Assembly (NCBI GenBank): GCA_002189035.1
Contig: NEEC01000012.1
Coordinates: 2,294,001-2,358,000 of the forward strand
Reading direction: 5' to 3'
Length of the DNA: 64,000 nt
DNA from: Utricularia gibba
Taxonomy: Eukaryota > Streptophyta > Magnoliopsida > Lamiales > Lentibulariaceae
The notes beneath the pieces are model-generated. The model saw nothing but the letters and a program-made list of their open reading frames with translations, was not told the origin of the DNA and ran no database searches. Of this stretch, positions 22,972-34,200 are shown piece by piece. Position 1 is the first letter of the stretch. Each line of letters opens with the position of its first letter. The translations under genes were made by a program, and so were the position numbers.

Positions 22972-25900
22972 ATGGAGACCTCTTCGGAGCCTGCAGACGA
23001 GTTGAACCCATCTCTGAAGCTCGCATTGGCGATCGCGATTGTTCAATCGCGACGACGCAAAAGCCTTCCTGATGCGTCGACTGCCGATCGCCATCATGAG
23101 TCCATGCCGCTCAGTCATTCCGATGCTTTGCGATGGAAAAAGAAGGTTTAGTATTTTCGATATCACCTTCGTAGCAGGATTTTGTGTGCTGTTAATAACG
23201 AAATCATGCTTCATTGCCTGTTTCTCAGTTCTTCAGAATTTTTGAACTGTAGGCTAGACTGCGGAAACAAGAGATAATTAAACTTAGGGAGGATCTGAGA
23301 AATGCCGAAGGCTAGTTTTCTCTGCTATAAATCACCATTTTTTACTTTGACTGTATTTTTTATACGGATTTCATAATCCTGCAGTCTGGATAGTAAAGAT
23401 GCTTATATGGGTGAAGAGGGACGTGTATTTACCCCTGCTTTCATTCATCTTGCTTATCAAGTAATTCGTTGATCAGCAGGGATGCAGCATGGCATGAATC
23501 CCTGGGGCATATCATGCAAATGCTATTTCTACAATGATCTTGGAAACCCAAGCTCTGCGCTGGAATCTGAATCTGAAAGATTTAGTGATGTTCTTCGCCG
23601 TGGATTTCTGAGACAGTGTTCTTTCTCTTAACCTCCCCTATATTCACTATTTTATGACGTATTTGTATTTTTTTTATGAGAACTTGGATGTTGATCTAGT
23701 TAGATGTCTGAATAATGATCGACATTTTGTTATTTGTGCAGTAAGATTAAGTGAGAGAAGGAATAGAGGACTTGGTAGTTCCACATCGCAAGATATTTCC
23801 GGTGAGGTGGCTTTGTATCATATGTAAACACTCATGGTAAAAATGAATTCGATGGTTGCTTTGAATACCAAATGTCCCACTAACGTTTGCCATTTTAATC
23901 TATTAAAATAAATGACCATATCCTGTTAAATAGAGTAATATCCATGCCTTCGATAGTTAAGCAACGCACAGTTTTTTCTTGAACTCTTAAGCAGTAGTGC
24001 TCTGCTCATTTTTCAGATTCCTATGGTGATAACGAAGTGGACTTTCTACGAGCATCAGTAGATCTACTTGTAAACTTGTGTGAAAATTCATCTTCACTCA
24101 AGGTGCATCTATTTTGTATTATTATTATTATTATTATTATTATTACTGCAAGCGTTATCTGTTATTGGATTTTTTTGGTTATCACAGTAGTTACTTACAA
24201 ATATTGAGCTAACTCTCTTTGTAGGTGGAGGATGGAAACTTCAAAACTTTGTCACACCAAGCCACTGACTCCATTCTTGGTATCTAATTTCGTATATCAG
24301 AAATCTTTCTGCAATCATTCCAAGAATTATCCACCATTCTAAATACAATAGTCGTTCTTCAGTCGATGGCTGACATGGTTATTTTCAGCTCCATCAGTAG
24401 TCACAGTTGTTCAATGATTGAAAAAGAAAACTCTGATTCTTTATGTTATCCAAATTTAACTTAAAAATTAAACATATTCAATTTTTAACAAATTACTTCG
24501 TTGTCCTTCTTTACATGAAAACAAAAATTCAGCATCGAAGTCTCATTGTGGCAACATCTAGATTCACAGTGATCCCTGATTCTAAGGGAAGGAGCAACCC
24601 TATCCACTCAAAAGAAAGAGTTGCTGCAACAGCTCTTATTCAATTATTCCATATCAGTAATTAATTTGTTGATAAAATGTTTCACAATATGTGGTTCATT
24701 TATTCTTCGTGTGGCAATTACTTATGCCTCGTTCTGTTTTTTTTTTTTTTTTTTTTTGTTTCCTTTTTCCATGCTTGTAACAGATATTTTTACAGTATCT
24801 TTTCCCTTCTTTGTGGTGCTGACTATTATGGAAACTTAACCTGATTATTTTATCTTTTGAAGCCACATTAAAGGCTTTCTCACTGAAGAATTTGATTGAT
24901 GATACCATCCGAAGCATTGTGAGTAGCTTAATTACACGATTGCTGAGAAGCATCCATAATGGAGCGCAAGAACATGGTAAGTTATCAGCTTTATTATGTG
25001 AAAAGTTTACATGCCCTAGGGTGCTACGGTGAATTTGCTTGAGGAATATTTTATTCTTCTTCTTCGATATTCTTCTGTAAATTTTTACACTGGCACACCC
25101 TTATGCTTCTTGACCATGGTATATAGCTTTTCAGTCCATTTGATTCTTATAATAGTCTACCATGCGTGCATCTTTTTGCCTAATAATCCTTGTGAGAGTT
25201 TTGGGATTCTATTCGACTTCCACCCAGTGTAGAAGTATACATGTCAAGGAGCATAAATGTTGCATGCCCCTAACCTAATGGAATATACTACTGTGCATTG
25301 CTCCACTTTGATGTGGTGATCCTGTTTCGTGTTGGAAAATATCCATTATCTAGGGGCACACTGTGTAGTTATACTAGGGAATAGTATTTTTCCTATATTA
25401 CTTTGTTTTCCTGTATGGAATTTGACATTTTTCTAAAACCTTTTTCTTTTTTTTTTTTCCTATCAGAGCTCCCTTCCGGTCAGAGTAATCTTCAGTTTTA
25501 TGTTCAACATTTGTTGCGTAAACTCGGAAGTGACCCTAGTGTTGGGCAGCATATAATCCTCTCAGTTTCACATAGAATTTCTAGCACTGCTGAAAGTTTA
25601 ATTTCTCTGAATCCATTTGATACCGCCTTCCTCAAGGCTCACCACTGCTTGTACCTAATGTAAGCTGCACTCCAAAGTTCCTTTATATGGCTCATCACCC
25701 ATATTTTAGAATGATAATGATGGCTTGTTATGAAATTCAAGAAATCTTTAGTTCATCTTTTGCCAGCTGTCCTTTTTTATGGTTTCTAGTGCAATTGTTC
25801 TTGGTCATGAAATTCTACTTCATATTCTATTTAGTTCATCTTGCCTTCACCTGCTGCCATCTACCACCATTTCATACGTCCTTTTTCACAGTTTTTGTGT

Positions 25901-26477
25901 TCTATCCTTTTTTTTGGACTGTTGGTCATACGTCAAAAAGATCCAAATTTTTTATGTCAATGTAGTTGGTTTTGGTCTTGGTGTTACTGTCATCTGTACT
26001 GTTTGCAGGATTCAACTTATCGACTTTCTGATCTCAGATTATTTACTTGCTTGGCCAACCCGCTCAGATTTTGTTTCAAGTATGTTTCTTATATTGATCC
26101 TGTTTGATTTAGGCTTTTTGTGTTGCTTCATTTCACTAGCTATTACGTTGCACTCCATATAAACACCCTTCCTTCCAGCATCATCGCTGGAAGTTGTTTC
26201 TGAAGTGCAGTTGATTTACGTCATTCGAATGAATCCTTTATTATGGGCATGTGATTTTGTACCAGACATTAACATTCTTCGTAAATATCATGCAGATCTT
26301 CTGGAAGAATGGGTGGCATCAGTTGCTGTTGCGCAAAAATCTTTGATGCTCTTGGAGAACAAGAATTCATTGTACATGCTATACATGGATCGCATTGTCG
26401 GGGAACTAACGAGGAACCTCGGTCAGGACCCATTTATTCAGATTCTAGGACATGATTTTCTGAAGGTTTTCAGCTAG
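22972..26477 (+). CDS. MPS1: MULTIPOLAR SPINDLE 1 / PRD2-like meiotic protein
   Basis: In Arabidopsis MPS1 (also PRD2) is needed for meiotic double-strand-break formation and bipolar spindles. Ten exons: 22972-23145, 23253-23310, 23480-23617, 23742-23801, 24017-24102, 24225-24279, 24863-24976, 25467-25659, 26009-26079, 26296-26477. They join in phase to 376 residues. Recognisable blocks are ALRWKKKARLRKQEIIKLRE (coiled coil), CKCYFYNDLG, SERFSDVLRRGFLR, QFYVQHLLRKLGSDP, MIQLIDFLISDYLL and EEWVASV through YMDRIVGEL. Intron 2 appears to use a GC donor (GAAG/GCTAGT). The exon 3 acceptor could also be three bases earlier. A tempting exon at about 26179 was left out because no donor gives the right phase, and direct joining restores the conserved sequence. 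Confidence 0.9.
24118..24145. repeat. (ATT)n microsatellite in MPS1 intron 5
   Basis: About nine tandem ATT units just after the donor of exon 5. Confidence 0.9.
24737..24757. repeat. Poly(T) tract of about 21 bases in MPS1 intron 6
   Basis: A homopolymer inside the 583-bp intron between exons 6 and 7, about 105 bases before the acceptor. No other role is apparent. Confidence 0.85.
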
Positions 26478-26897
26478 CAAGTAGCCTCTTGGATCTACGA
26501 GGTATTCATGTCGCAGGTCCCATTTATCTTTCCAAGTATATTTGTCATTAAACTTTTTTGAGTTTCCCCTTCGTGTTTCGCTTTTTCTCCTTTCGTCCGC
26601 CTTCCGCTTTGTGACTGCATCTTATCCTACAAAGAAGAAATAATATTTCCCTTTTTATCGTCTTTTTATTCTTCCAAAAGTCTTCTTCTTTTTAGCATCA
26701 TCTTCTGCTTTAGCATCATGTTGGGTGCTTCATGCTGGTCCTACACATGAATCAGTGAAACCAATTTGCTTCAAAATAGGTTCTTGTTAAGAACAATTCT
26801 AATTTTCCTTGATTTGCGTTCACTCACAGCTATGCTTATAGTTCTGCAACATTACTTTGGTGCACACTAACTATATGCCCATGTAGAGAGTATCAAC
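26478..26897. other. 3' flanks of converging MPS1 and gamma-glutamyl peptidase genes
   Basis: About 420 bp between two stop codons. It should hold both 3' UTRs. No further gene is seen. Confidence 0.6.
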
Positions 26898-28335
26898 TCA
26901 TTTGTTCTTATGATGATTCTCAACATCGACATTCTTCGGACTTACTACGGTTTCAGGTGGTGTTTCGATCGACCAAGCCCCCTTGAGAAAGCTTCTGCAA
27001 ATCATCTCCCAATGTTTCCTATCAGCCTGTGTCTCCTTCAACTGCAACCTCGCCTTTTCTGCAAGAGTTTCCTGCGAAGTAGGAAGAAAAGACCAAGAGG
27101 GATTAGACTCTTCGATATTCATGATCCCATGTCGCCAGTTTGATCAAGCACCCTTACGTCGATCGATTCGTCGTAAAGCAGACGATCAACCAGATTATCA
27201 AGAATGTCTTTGGTGTACTCAGGGTGCCCTTGAATCCCCAAAACATGATCCTCATAAGCGAACATCTCCACGGCCGTTCTGTCGGAAGACGCAAGAACGC
27301 AGCCCCTTCAGGGACTTGGATCACCTAGTAGAAGAACGCTCTCGGACATGAGATGAAACCATGGTGAGAAAATGGAGAGAACCAACGTACTTCATCTTGA
27401 TGACACTCGATGATGGCGAGATCTAGTGAGGCCTGTTCCAATCCAGCAATACGTGTGGCGAACTCCGACAGGAAGCTCACCCTTCGAATGCCAACATCCC
27501 ATCCGCCCTCTGACCTCCCAACCTCGCCACCTAAAACGCGACACAGAATCTCGAAAAGAAAATTCATAGAATGAGAAGATGGTTAGGCCAAAATGGGTAT
27601 ACGTTCATCCAAAATGGAAAAACTTTATAAGATTTTAATTTAAAAAATGAAGACTATGTTTTTAGTACAAAATCCAATGCATCAATTAAGTGAATTACTT
27701 GTTTATAAGATTTTAGTTTGTTCGATGTTAAATATAAACAAGGTTAATTTATAATAAACGTCTTTTGTAAAAATTGTTATATAAATTAGATTTATTGTTT
27801 AATAGAAAATTTTAAGATTAAATCCAATTCTAAACGAGATATGCGTAGAGTAAATTATCATGATTTGAAAAATATTATATTGAAACCGAAAAAAGTACTA
27901 ATGCTACTATCAAACCATTAAAAGTTGTTTCAATAAAAATTAGGAATTTCAAGGGCTGATTTTGTGAGATGTAAACTATAAATATAAATTAAATAAAACG
28001 AAAATAAATAATGGTACCTGGTGGCCAAAGCAGACGCCGAGCACTTTCTTCTTCATGGAGATGAGAGTTTGCAGCAAAAGGCAAAGCTCGATGATCCAGC
28101 CCTCGTCGCCGAAGGCATCGTGAGGGCTTCCGCTGATGACGAAACCGTCGTAGTGTTGAAGCGCCTCCGTCTCGGGGAATTCTCCGTCGACGACACGAAA
28201 CGCGTCCCACTTCTCGCCGTCATCGGCGAAAGCGTCGATGAAAACGTTAAAGTATCCGCCGTAGACCTTCTTCACGTAATCGGAGTCGCGCGCGGCGAGC
28301 AGAAGAGCGTATCTTCTGCTCTCCTGGAACCTCAT
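26898..28335 (-). CDS. GGP: Gamma-glutamyl peptidase (class I glutamine amidotransferase-like); one-base frameshift
   Basis: In Arabidopsis GGP1/GGP3 remove gamma-glutamate from glutathione conjugates in glucosinolate and camalexin synthesis; related enzymes may process other conjugates. Exons: 28335-28018, 27549-27391, 27324-27158, 27071-26898. Visible features are the nucleophile in LGVCFGHQ (C102), the block [13 protein letters not shown], the invariant ECHQDE, the catalytic-type QGHPEY, and the C-terminal EKARLQLKE through ICRSFLKG. Exons 1, 2 and 4 are in phase. Exon 3 has 167 bases, not 168: the frame changes at about 27298, where VPEGAA must join [13 protein letters not shown] by adding one base. 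Without repair, translation would be scrambled before the QGHPEY site. It could be sequencing error, polymorphism or a young pseudogene. Repaired length is 272 residues, slightly longer than Arabidopsis GGPs because of a C-terminal extension. Confidence 0.87.
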
Positions 28336-29721
28336 TAAGGGAACAGAGGATGTGAACAGAAGAACATTTCAAATGCCTTTATAGAGAGGGAAAGAAAGGA
28401 AGATGATATCTCTGTACCAGTGTTGAATTCCTTAATTAAATGTTGCAAAAATGGTATTTTTAATCCATAAAAAAAATTAAAAAAATAAAAAAAATTCCAT
28501 GCAGATTTTTTAAGAATATTTTACTTTGGGATAAATGCAAATTATTCCTCTTACAATAGTCCATATAGTCAAAAGATTTTCAACGTTTCTCTTGCATGAG
28601 GAATTAAAAATGATCCCACCAAATTCAAGATATCATGAGCTTCGAGTTGTGATCCAAAGAGAACAACTTGTGTCACCTCAAATTCAGTTGTGTTTATCGG
28701 GTTAGAATTCTCTGATTCCAACAGGCCGTCCCATTTTGGATTCTTGGAAACGTGGGGGTTTCAGGTCCTTGGTTTGTGCATCTTGATGAGATCACGAATG
28801 TATTCTTTAAGGATAGAGAAATCTCAGAATATTCTACTTGCGAGGCAGTACTCAGATCACTTGGTCCTACTGCCCTCTGTGTTCCCTGTCATGGAGTTGA
28901 GTTCTGTTGTTCGGTAGCCCCCATGTCTGGTGAAGGAGTTGGATTCATCAGTCCCACTTCACAAACAATGTGATAAAAATTTCATATTGTAATTTGAAAT
29001 TAAAATAATTGAGTATATAAAAAATCATAAATTAATAATAATTTATTAGACTTCATTTCTATTGATATAATCTAAATTTCGTATATATTTGAATTTCATG
29101 TGTATTCGTATTATTCATCACATTCTTAATTTTAACATATTATCAAAACAGTTGCCTCATGACATGATTTGGATGATCAAGATGAATTTCGTGTTGATTC
29201 AAATTTCAATTAACCAAAAAAAAATGCATTGAACTTAAACGATAAAAATTAGAGATCTATTACCTAAGTATTACCTCCAATTATTAAAAAAAAATCTTAG
29301 CCGAATTGAAAATTAATTCAATTTGAGAACGAGTATTATAACAGACACCAAAATCTTTCATTTAAAATCATCCTCTTTTATCCCAAACTTATGAAATTTT
29401 CATTCAACCAACTTCTTGGTTTCATTTTATGATCACACTGGGAGACAGGGTTGTAGTCTCAAAGAACCCTCGTCTTCAGCATCCTTTGCCTTCTTCCGAT
29501 ATGGTTTTCTTGTACACCATTCAATTGGAATGATTGATTGGCACGCGTGCAGGGTTGTAAGAACGTTGTCTGTAATATGCTTTGGACAACCCTGGACTAT
29601 CATCAGGATATCCTTCTTTCGTATCTCTTTGATTTTTGCTACATGGCGCTTGCTTCACTGTATAAACCATCCCAAGGTGTATCTATTTACAGACTTACCT
29701 CCGGTGGGTATGTCTCCTTGC
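28336..29721. other. Intergenic sequence with a TRIM-like repeat
   Basis: Bases 28336-28660 are GGP promoter and AT-rich DNA. Bases 28690-28973 have a gene-like composition but no recognised product. Bases 28978-29300 hold a dispersed repeat listed separately. Bases 29400-29721 are probably SMAX1 3' UTR. Confidence 0.5.
28978..29300 (+). mobile_element. Dispersed TRIM-like repeat, copy 1 (blocks A and B)
   Basis: Block A (about 28978-29145: GAAATTAAAATAATT, later ATATAATCTAAATTT and TTTTAACAT) is followed by block B (about 29151-29300: GTTGCCTCATGACATG, GATTTGGATGATCAAGATG, AATTTCGTGTTGATTCAAAT). Both blocks recur in the same order at 40195-40510. Block A alone recurs at about 45140 and 47050, and both recur inverted at about 56950-57400. 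Confidence 0.6.
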
Positions 29722-32700
29722 TTATACCAGGATGCTCCTTGGCAACCACTCTGTGCTTTCGTGGGTCTTCCTCCGACCACAAGCATCGGACTCGACAACC
29801 AGCCGGACCACCGTGCTGCTCCTTTCAGCCGCCGGAGGGAGCTGCAGCTTGAGCTCTTCGAAGCTTGGTTCCACGACATTTTCGATCCACTCAGATAAGC
29901 TTGCCCTGTCGTGCCATACACCTCCTAGGATCTTCTCCACCACATCATCTCCTATCTCTATAGACAAGCTTGCTCCCATAACACTCGAGAATTTTGTCGA
30001 TATTCTTCTTCGAATCTCCCGTCGTATGAAGGAGTATTCGACTGGCTTGAAGTCTATCAGCTCCTCCATGTTGTCGGATAGTTCGTGGGGTACTGATGTG
30101 ATCGTGAAGTGGGCGGCTTCTGAATGTCCACCTTCTTCGTCTTGATCCATGGTTAGATCGCTAGCGTCGATTGATCCGTCTGTTTTTTCGTCTTCTGCGT
30201 CACAGCCTGCTGCAGCGAGATTGAGGTCCAAGGAGATACCCATCCCCATTTCTTTTCTTGATTTCCTTGTTCTCTCTTCATCCTGCACCCTGCTTGCTCT
30301 CCTCTTTGTGCCTCTGTCCCTTACAACTAAACCAAGCTGCCAACTCCCACTTGCTGCCGTGGCTAGCCTTTTTGCATCCACAAACAGACCGTCTCTCATG
30401 GCTTCTGGATACATCGCCGTCGACCAGTCTCCGGCGACGATGACTACAGCATTGCCAAGTGCAACTTCACGGCCGTGAGAGTCTGTTATCCTCCCTCTCT
30501 CGATGGCTCGTTTGATGTGCCCACGAACCATCATGTCTGCTTCATCCATGTCCTCGAGCATGATCACTGAAAAGGGGTTTCTCCGAACAGCTTCGGCCAT
30601 CCGATCAATGCCTGTCTTGCCACGAAAGTTGGAATCGGGATATTCATCGTCCCTTCTTTTGCCAAGGCATATCACAACCGGGTTTGTTCCACAGATTTGC
30701 TCTGATAACACTGATGCCATCTTCTTCTTCCCAACTCGTTCCGGCCCGGTGAAGAGCAGCCATAAGTCCCCCCTGGATCCACCTCTGCACCTTTTACCTT
30801 CACCTAATCTGAAACGTGTGACGGCTAAGGCCACTGCAGAGGCAGCTTTCGGTTGCCACCATGCATTCTCCATTAGACCCTTGAGCAATTTCTTGTATGC
30901 AGCATCCAAAGCATTCGCGTACTTAACCATGCGTGGCTCGGATGAAATGCAACCCAGAAAATGTTTCCCCTGATCGTCACTGAAGTTTGATCCTTTCCTT
31001 CCGAGAGCAAGCTCGGTTCCCACAGGGCTTCTAGGAGGACCATTGGCCTTTTGGCACATAAATTCATTCATATTCAACTGCAGAGCCTCTGTGGGTGGCT
31101 TGTTCACCTGGATCTTTTGCTGGAAAGGTGGACACAATAGCAAGCCAGGACTATTACACAAGTGTAATGAGGACATGACAGGGGGAATGATTTTGCCCTG
31201 GCTAGCAGCATTTTGGTGAAAATCACTGTGAAGGTGGATGCATATATCCCTCCATTTCTTCAGCAAGTCTTCACCCTTCTGCCTTGCCACAAAGTCCTGA
31301 TCTTTACCCTGCGAACATAACCAGAAAAACAAAAGGTGTCGGCTTATCAGATGCTGTGTCTGTATGTATCATTTCGAACATACCGATGCAAACTGCAGCC
31401 ACCGTGGTAGCGATGACATGGATGACTCCAGCTTGGCTTCAGATAACAAATTCCCAGTTGCTTTAAGCTTCTCCAGCTCCTTTTCGTAGTTGTCAGTACA
31501 GCGAGGGCAAAGATTTGATTTTTGTGTAGGCTCGATGTTTTCAGACACATGCCTCGTATATGAAGAAAGTTTTGCAGAGGGCTCCATTAGATTGCTTGAG
31601 ATTCTCTCAGTTCCAAACCTATGAAGCAAACAGAACACCAAACACCGTAAACAAATTTCCCAGTCCAAGGATACATAGCCAAAAATTCAATCCATTTCAA
31701 GGGTTGGAGATAAAGCGGCTGAATTGAACGAAAGCTAAGAGTGCACCTTGGAGATGTTGCTTGGAGAGGCGATCTGGAGGCAATAGGAAGAGCCTGAAGA
31801 TCCCAATCAGTTTCCAGGGTGGAATGATGAACTTGACACCTCAGAAATGTATCACAAGTTGCAGTTCCGATCATCCAAAATCTGTTTCCACCTTCATCTC
31901 CGCCGTATCTCCCGACTAATTTGGTTATCTCCGCCACCATCGCCTTCCCCGACTCCGAAATGACCTGTCTTGGATTCTGTGAATTCTCTACAAGCCACTT
32001 GAGATCACCCAAATCGAGAATCACTCCTCCAAACCTGATCCTCATCTCAATCAAAGCTCCCAATTCTTCAAACTTGGACACCACCTGACTATTTTCCGCA
32101 TTGAAAAGCTCCTTCTCTAGAGACAATACTTGAAGATTCTTAAAAGTCCCCTGTTCTTTGTTTTCGATTTCTCTCAGTAATTCGATCATCACAGTTTCGG
32201 GTTCAGAGTCTCCAACCAAAACTGGGTTCTTTCCTTTGCTTCTCCCCATTATCTCTAACACCTTCTTAACATGTTGACCGTTTTGATTCTTCATCATTCC
32301 TGTGCCCAGTTGTTGCAACCTGGGATTCAGATAGACATTCCGATTGGCCAAAAGGGGTTCCCCACTCTTCGATTGCGGCAATATCTGCCATGAATTGGAG
32401 ACGATTCTTGGTCCAAACCCCACATTTCCGCTTGGTGTCTGTGTACTGGAAGTGGAGCGATTCAACGATTGTTGAATGGTGGCTTTAACAGCCGAGCTTG
32501 AAAAACTCGCTTCCCTCATCACACGGCTGACGCTAGGATCATCAAGTATAGAAATAATCAGCTGCTCAAGCTCAACCTTCACCGCTAGCAACGGCTGCTG
32601 CTGCTGCTCAGGGCAGCCCCGCCGCTGATGCGCCTGAGCCCGCTTCAGCGCCGCCATAAGCGCGTTCGACATCGGCGGCTCCGCGCCCGACGACTCCGCG

Positions 32701-32963
32701 TTCTGGGTCGTCGGCAACCGTTCAAGAGCGACGTTGAAGCAGAGCTCCAGGGCCCGGCACTGAAGTGGATGGCTTGAATTCGGGTGAGCCCTGGTGCACG
32801 CCTGCCTCAAGTATCCCGATGGCGAACCCAGCAACGTCCCTGCCACATGAAGCGGCGTCGTTTGACCATGGTTACGGCGACCCGCCTCCGCAATCGCCTG
32901 ATTCACAACTGCAGCAGCCTCCAGAGTCAGAGTCTGCAAAACACTACTTGACCCACCTCTCAT
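29722..32963 (-). CDS. SMAX1: SUPPRESSOR OF MAX2 1 (SMAX1)-like Clp-ATPase-related repressor
   Basis: A transcriptional repressor in karrikin/KAI2-ligand signalling that is ubiquitinated by SCF-MAX2 after ligand perception by KAI2. Three exons: 32963-31747, 31618-31384, 31308-29722, in phase, 1012 residues. The N-terminus is a double Clp-N domain (TLTLEAAAVVNQAIAEA, GRRNHGQTTPLHVAGTLL, QAHQRRGCPEQQQQPLLAVK). The middle has a zinc-finger-like LCPRCTDNYEKEL. The C-terminal AAA-like domain has a degenerate Walker A (GPERVGKKK, 672-680). The degron-type RGKT motif is at 713-716, and an EAR repression motif LDLNL at about 844-848 would bind TOPLESS. The sequence groups with SMAX1/SMXL2, not SMXL6-8, by its N-terminus as I recall it. 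The three-exon layout and length are usual for the family. It is expected to be nuclear. Confidence 0.95.
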
Positions 32964-33500
32964 TTCCGATGACTACTACACACCAATGAACCCAAATTCC
33001 TCTTTTTCCAAAGCAAAAAGCGCAGAAATCTGCAGAAACCGAGTATAACAACAAACAAATCGTGGCTCGTGTGTTGACGAAAAGTAAACCACAGAAAAAA
33101 AAAGAAAACAATTTCCCCACAGAAAGTCTTGAACCTCGCGATTGCTTGCAAGAAAGAAAGGAGGGAAAACTGGTCCTGTTCACATCTCAGGTTCTTGTTC
33201 TTGCTTTCCCATGACCTCTTTCCATCTCTCCCTTTCGCTCACTAACTTTTGGAAAGTGGCTACTTTTTTCTCATGATTCAGTTCCTTTTTCTCCCCAGAA
33301 AGTAAGAGTCTAAAGGTGTACCATAAATTCAACGCGAAAAGGAAAGATGAGCCCGCCCTGCCCCGCCCCAACTCCTTCAACAAACGCAGCAGTGCTCCCC
33401 CTTTTTCTCCTCCCCCACCCTACTTTATTCAACTCACTACTGCACAAAACTCGATCTAGCTGGTGGTTAAGATTCAGTGACAAGTGGATACTTCGAAGGT
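32964..33500 (-). promoter_or_regulatory. SMAX1 leader and proximal promoter
   Basis: Moderately GC-containing sequence upstream of the SMAX1 ATG with pyrimidine-rich runs. It is inferred to hold the 5' UTR and core promoter. No individual element is called. Confidence 0.4.
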
Positions 33501-33699
33501 GTCCATCGTAAATGACGAGGTATTTAGATAGGGTTCCACATCGCCTTGTCCCAAACAGCACACCAATGCGACTGTCGGTATGTATTTTCTTTCACATGCC
33601 ATCTTCAAACACACACACAAACATTCTTACAATTTTTTTCAAAAATTTAATTCCTAGAATATGGTATCTTAAATTACAAAAAAAAAACCATTAATTGTT

Positions 33700-34200
33700 G
33701 AGATAAATTAAAAATGTAGACATATGATAGATATTGTGTGAAAAAAATAATTATTTATAAGATAAACATCGTTTTTTAAATCAAAATATTTGATTCATTT
33801 TTAATATACAATCAAGCATTTTAACTTGTATAAAATTTAGTCAAAAAGTTTACTAATAAATTCATTTTATGACATTCCGTCTAAAAACTCATCCTAACTA
33901 ACCCTCACAATTATCATTCACTTGAAATTTAAAAAAAATTATGATTTATTTAAAAAGAATTCATAATTATTTAATCAAAAAAAGAAAAGCGAATTAGACT
34001 TATGACAATTAATTTCGAAGAATTTTTTGTCAGAATGTCATCAAATGAGTTCATTGATACATTTTTTAATTAAATTTTACATAAATTAAAATGCTAGATT
34101 GTAAAATAAAAATAAATCAAATATTGTGACTTAAAATGATTTTTATCTATCTATAATATAAATTTTTTTACTTAATATATATGAGAGAATGTATGATTGA
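33700..34200. mobile_element. Long fold-back (inverted-repeat) element
   Basis: About 130 bases at 33761-33890 are repeated in inverted orientation at about 34019-34147, separated by about 128 bases. Matching segments include AATATTTGATT(C/T)ATTTTTA, CAATC(A/T)AGCATTTTAA and ATGACATTC(C/T)G. Weaker similarity extends the arms to about 33700 and 34200. It is non-coding, consistent with a fold-back transposon or MITE. It could also give a hairpin RNA if transcribed. Confidence 0.7.

Noticed and set aside
26179-26215. Extra MPS1 exon after the CTTCCAG acceptor
   Set aside because: No donor gives the phase needed for the last exon, and direct joining of 26079 to 26296 restores the conserved protein sequence.
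29732-30973. Several plus-strand frames over 100 codons
   Set aside because: They are antisense shadows of the long SMAX1 exon 3.
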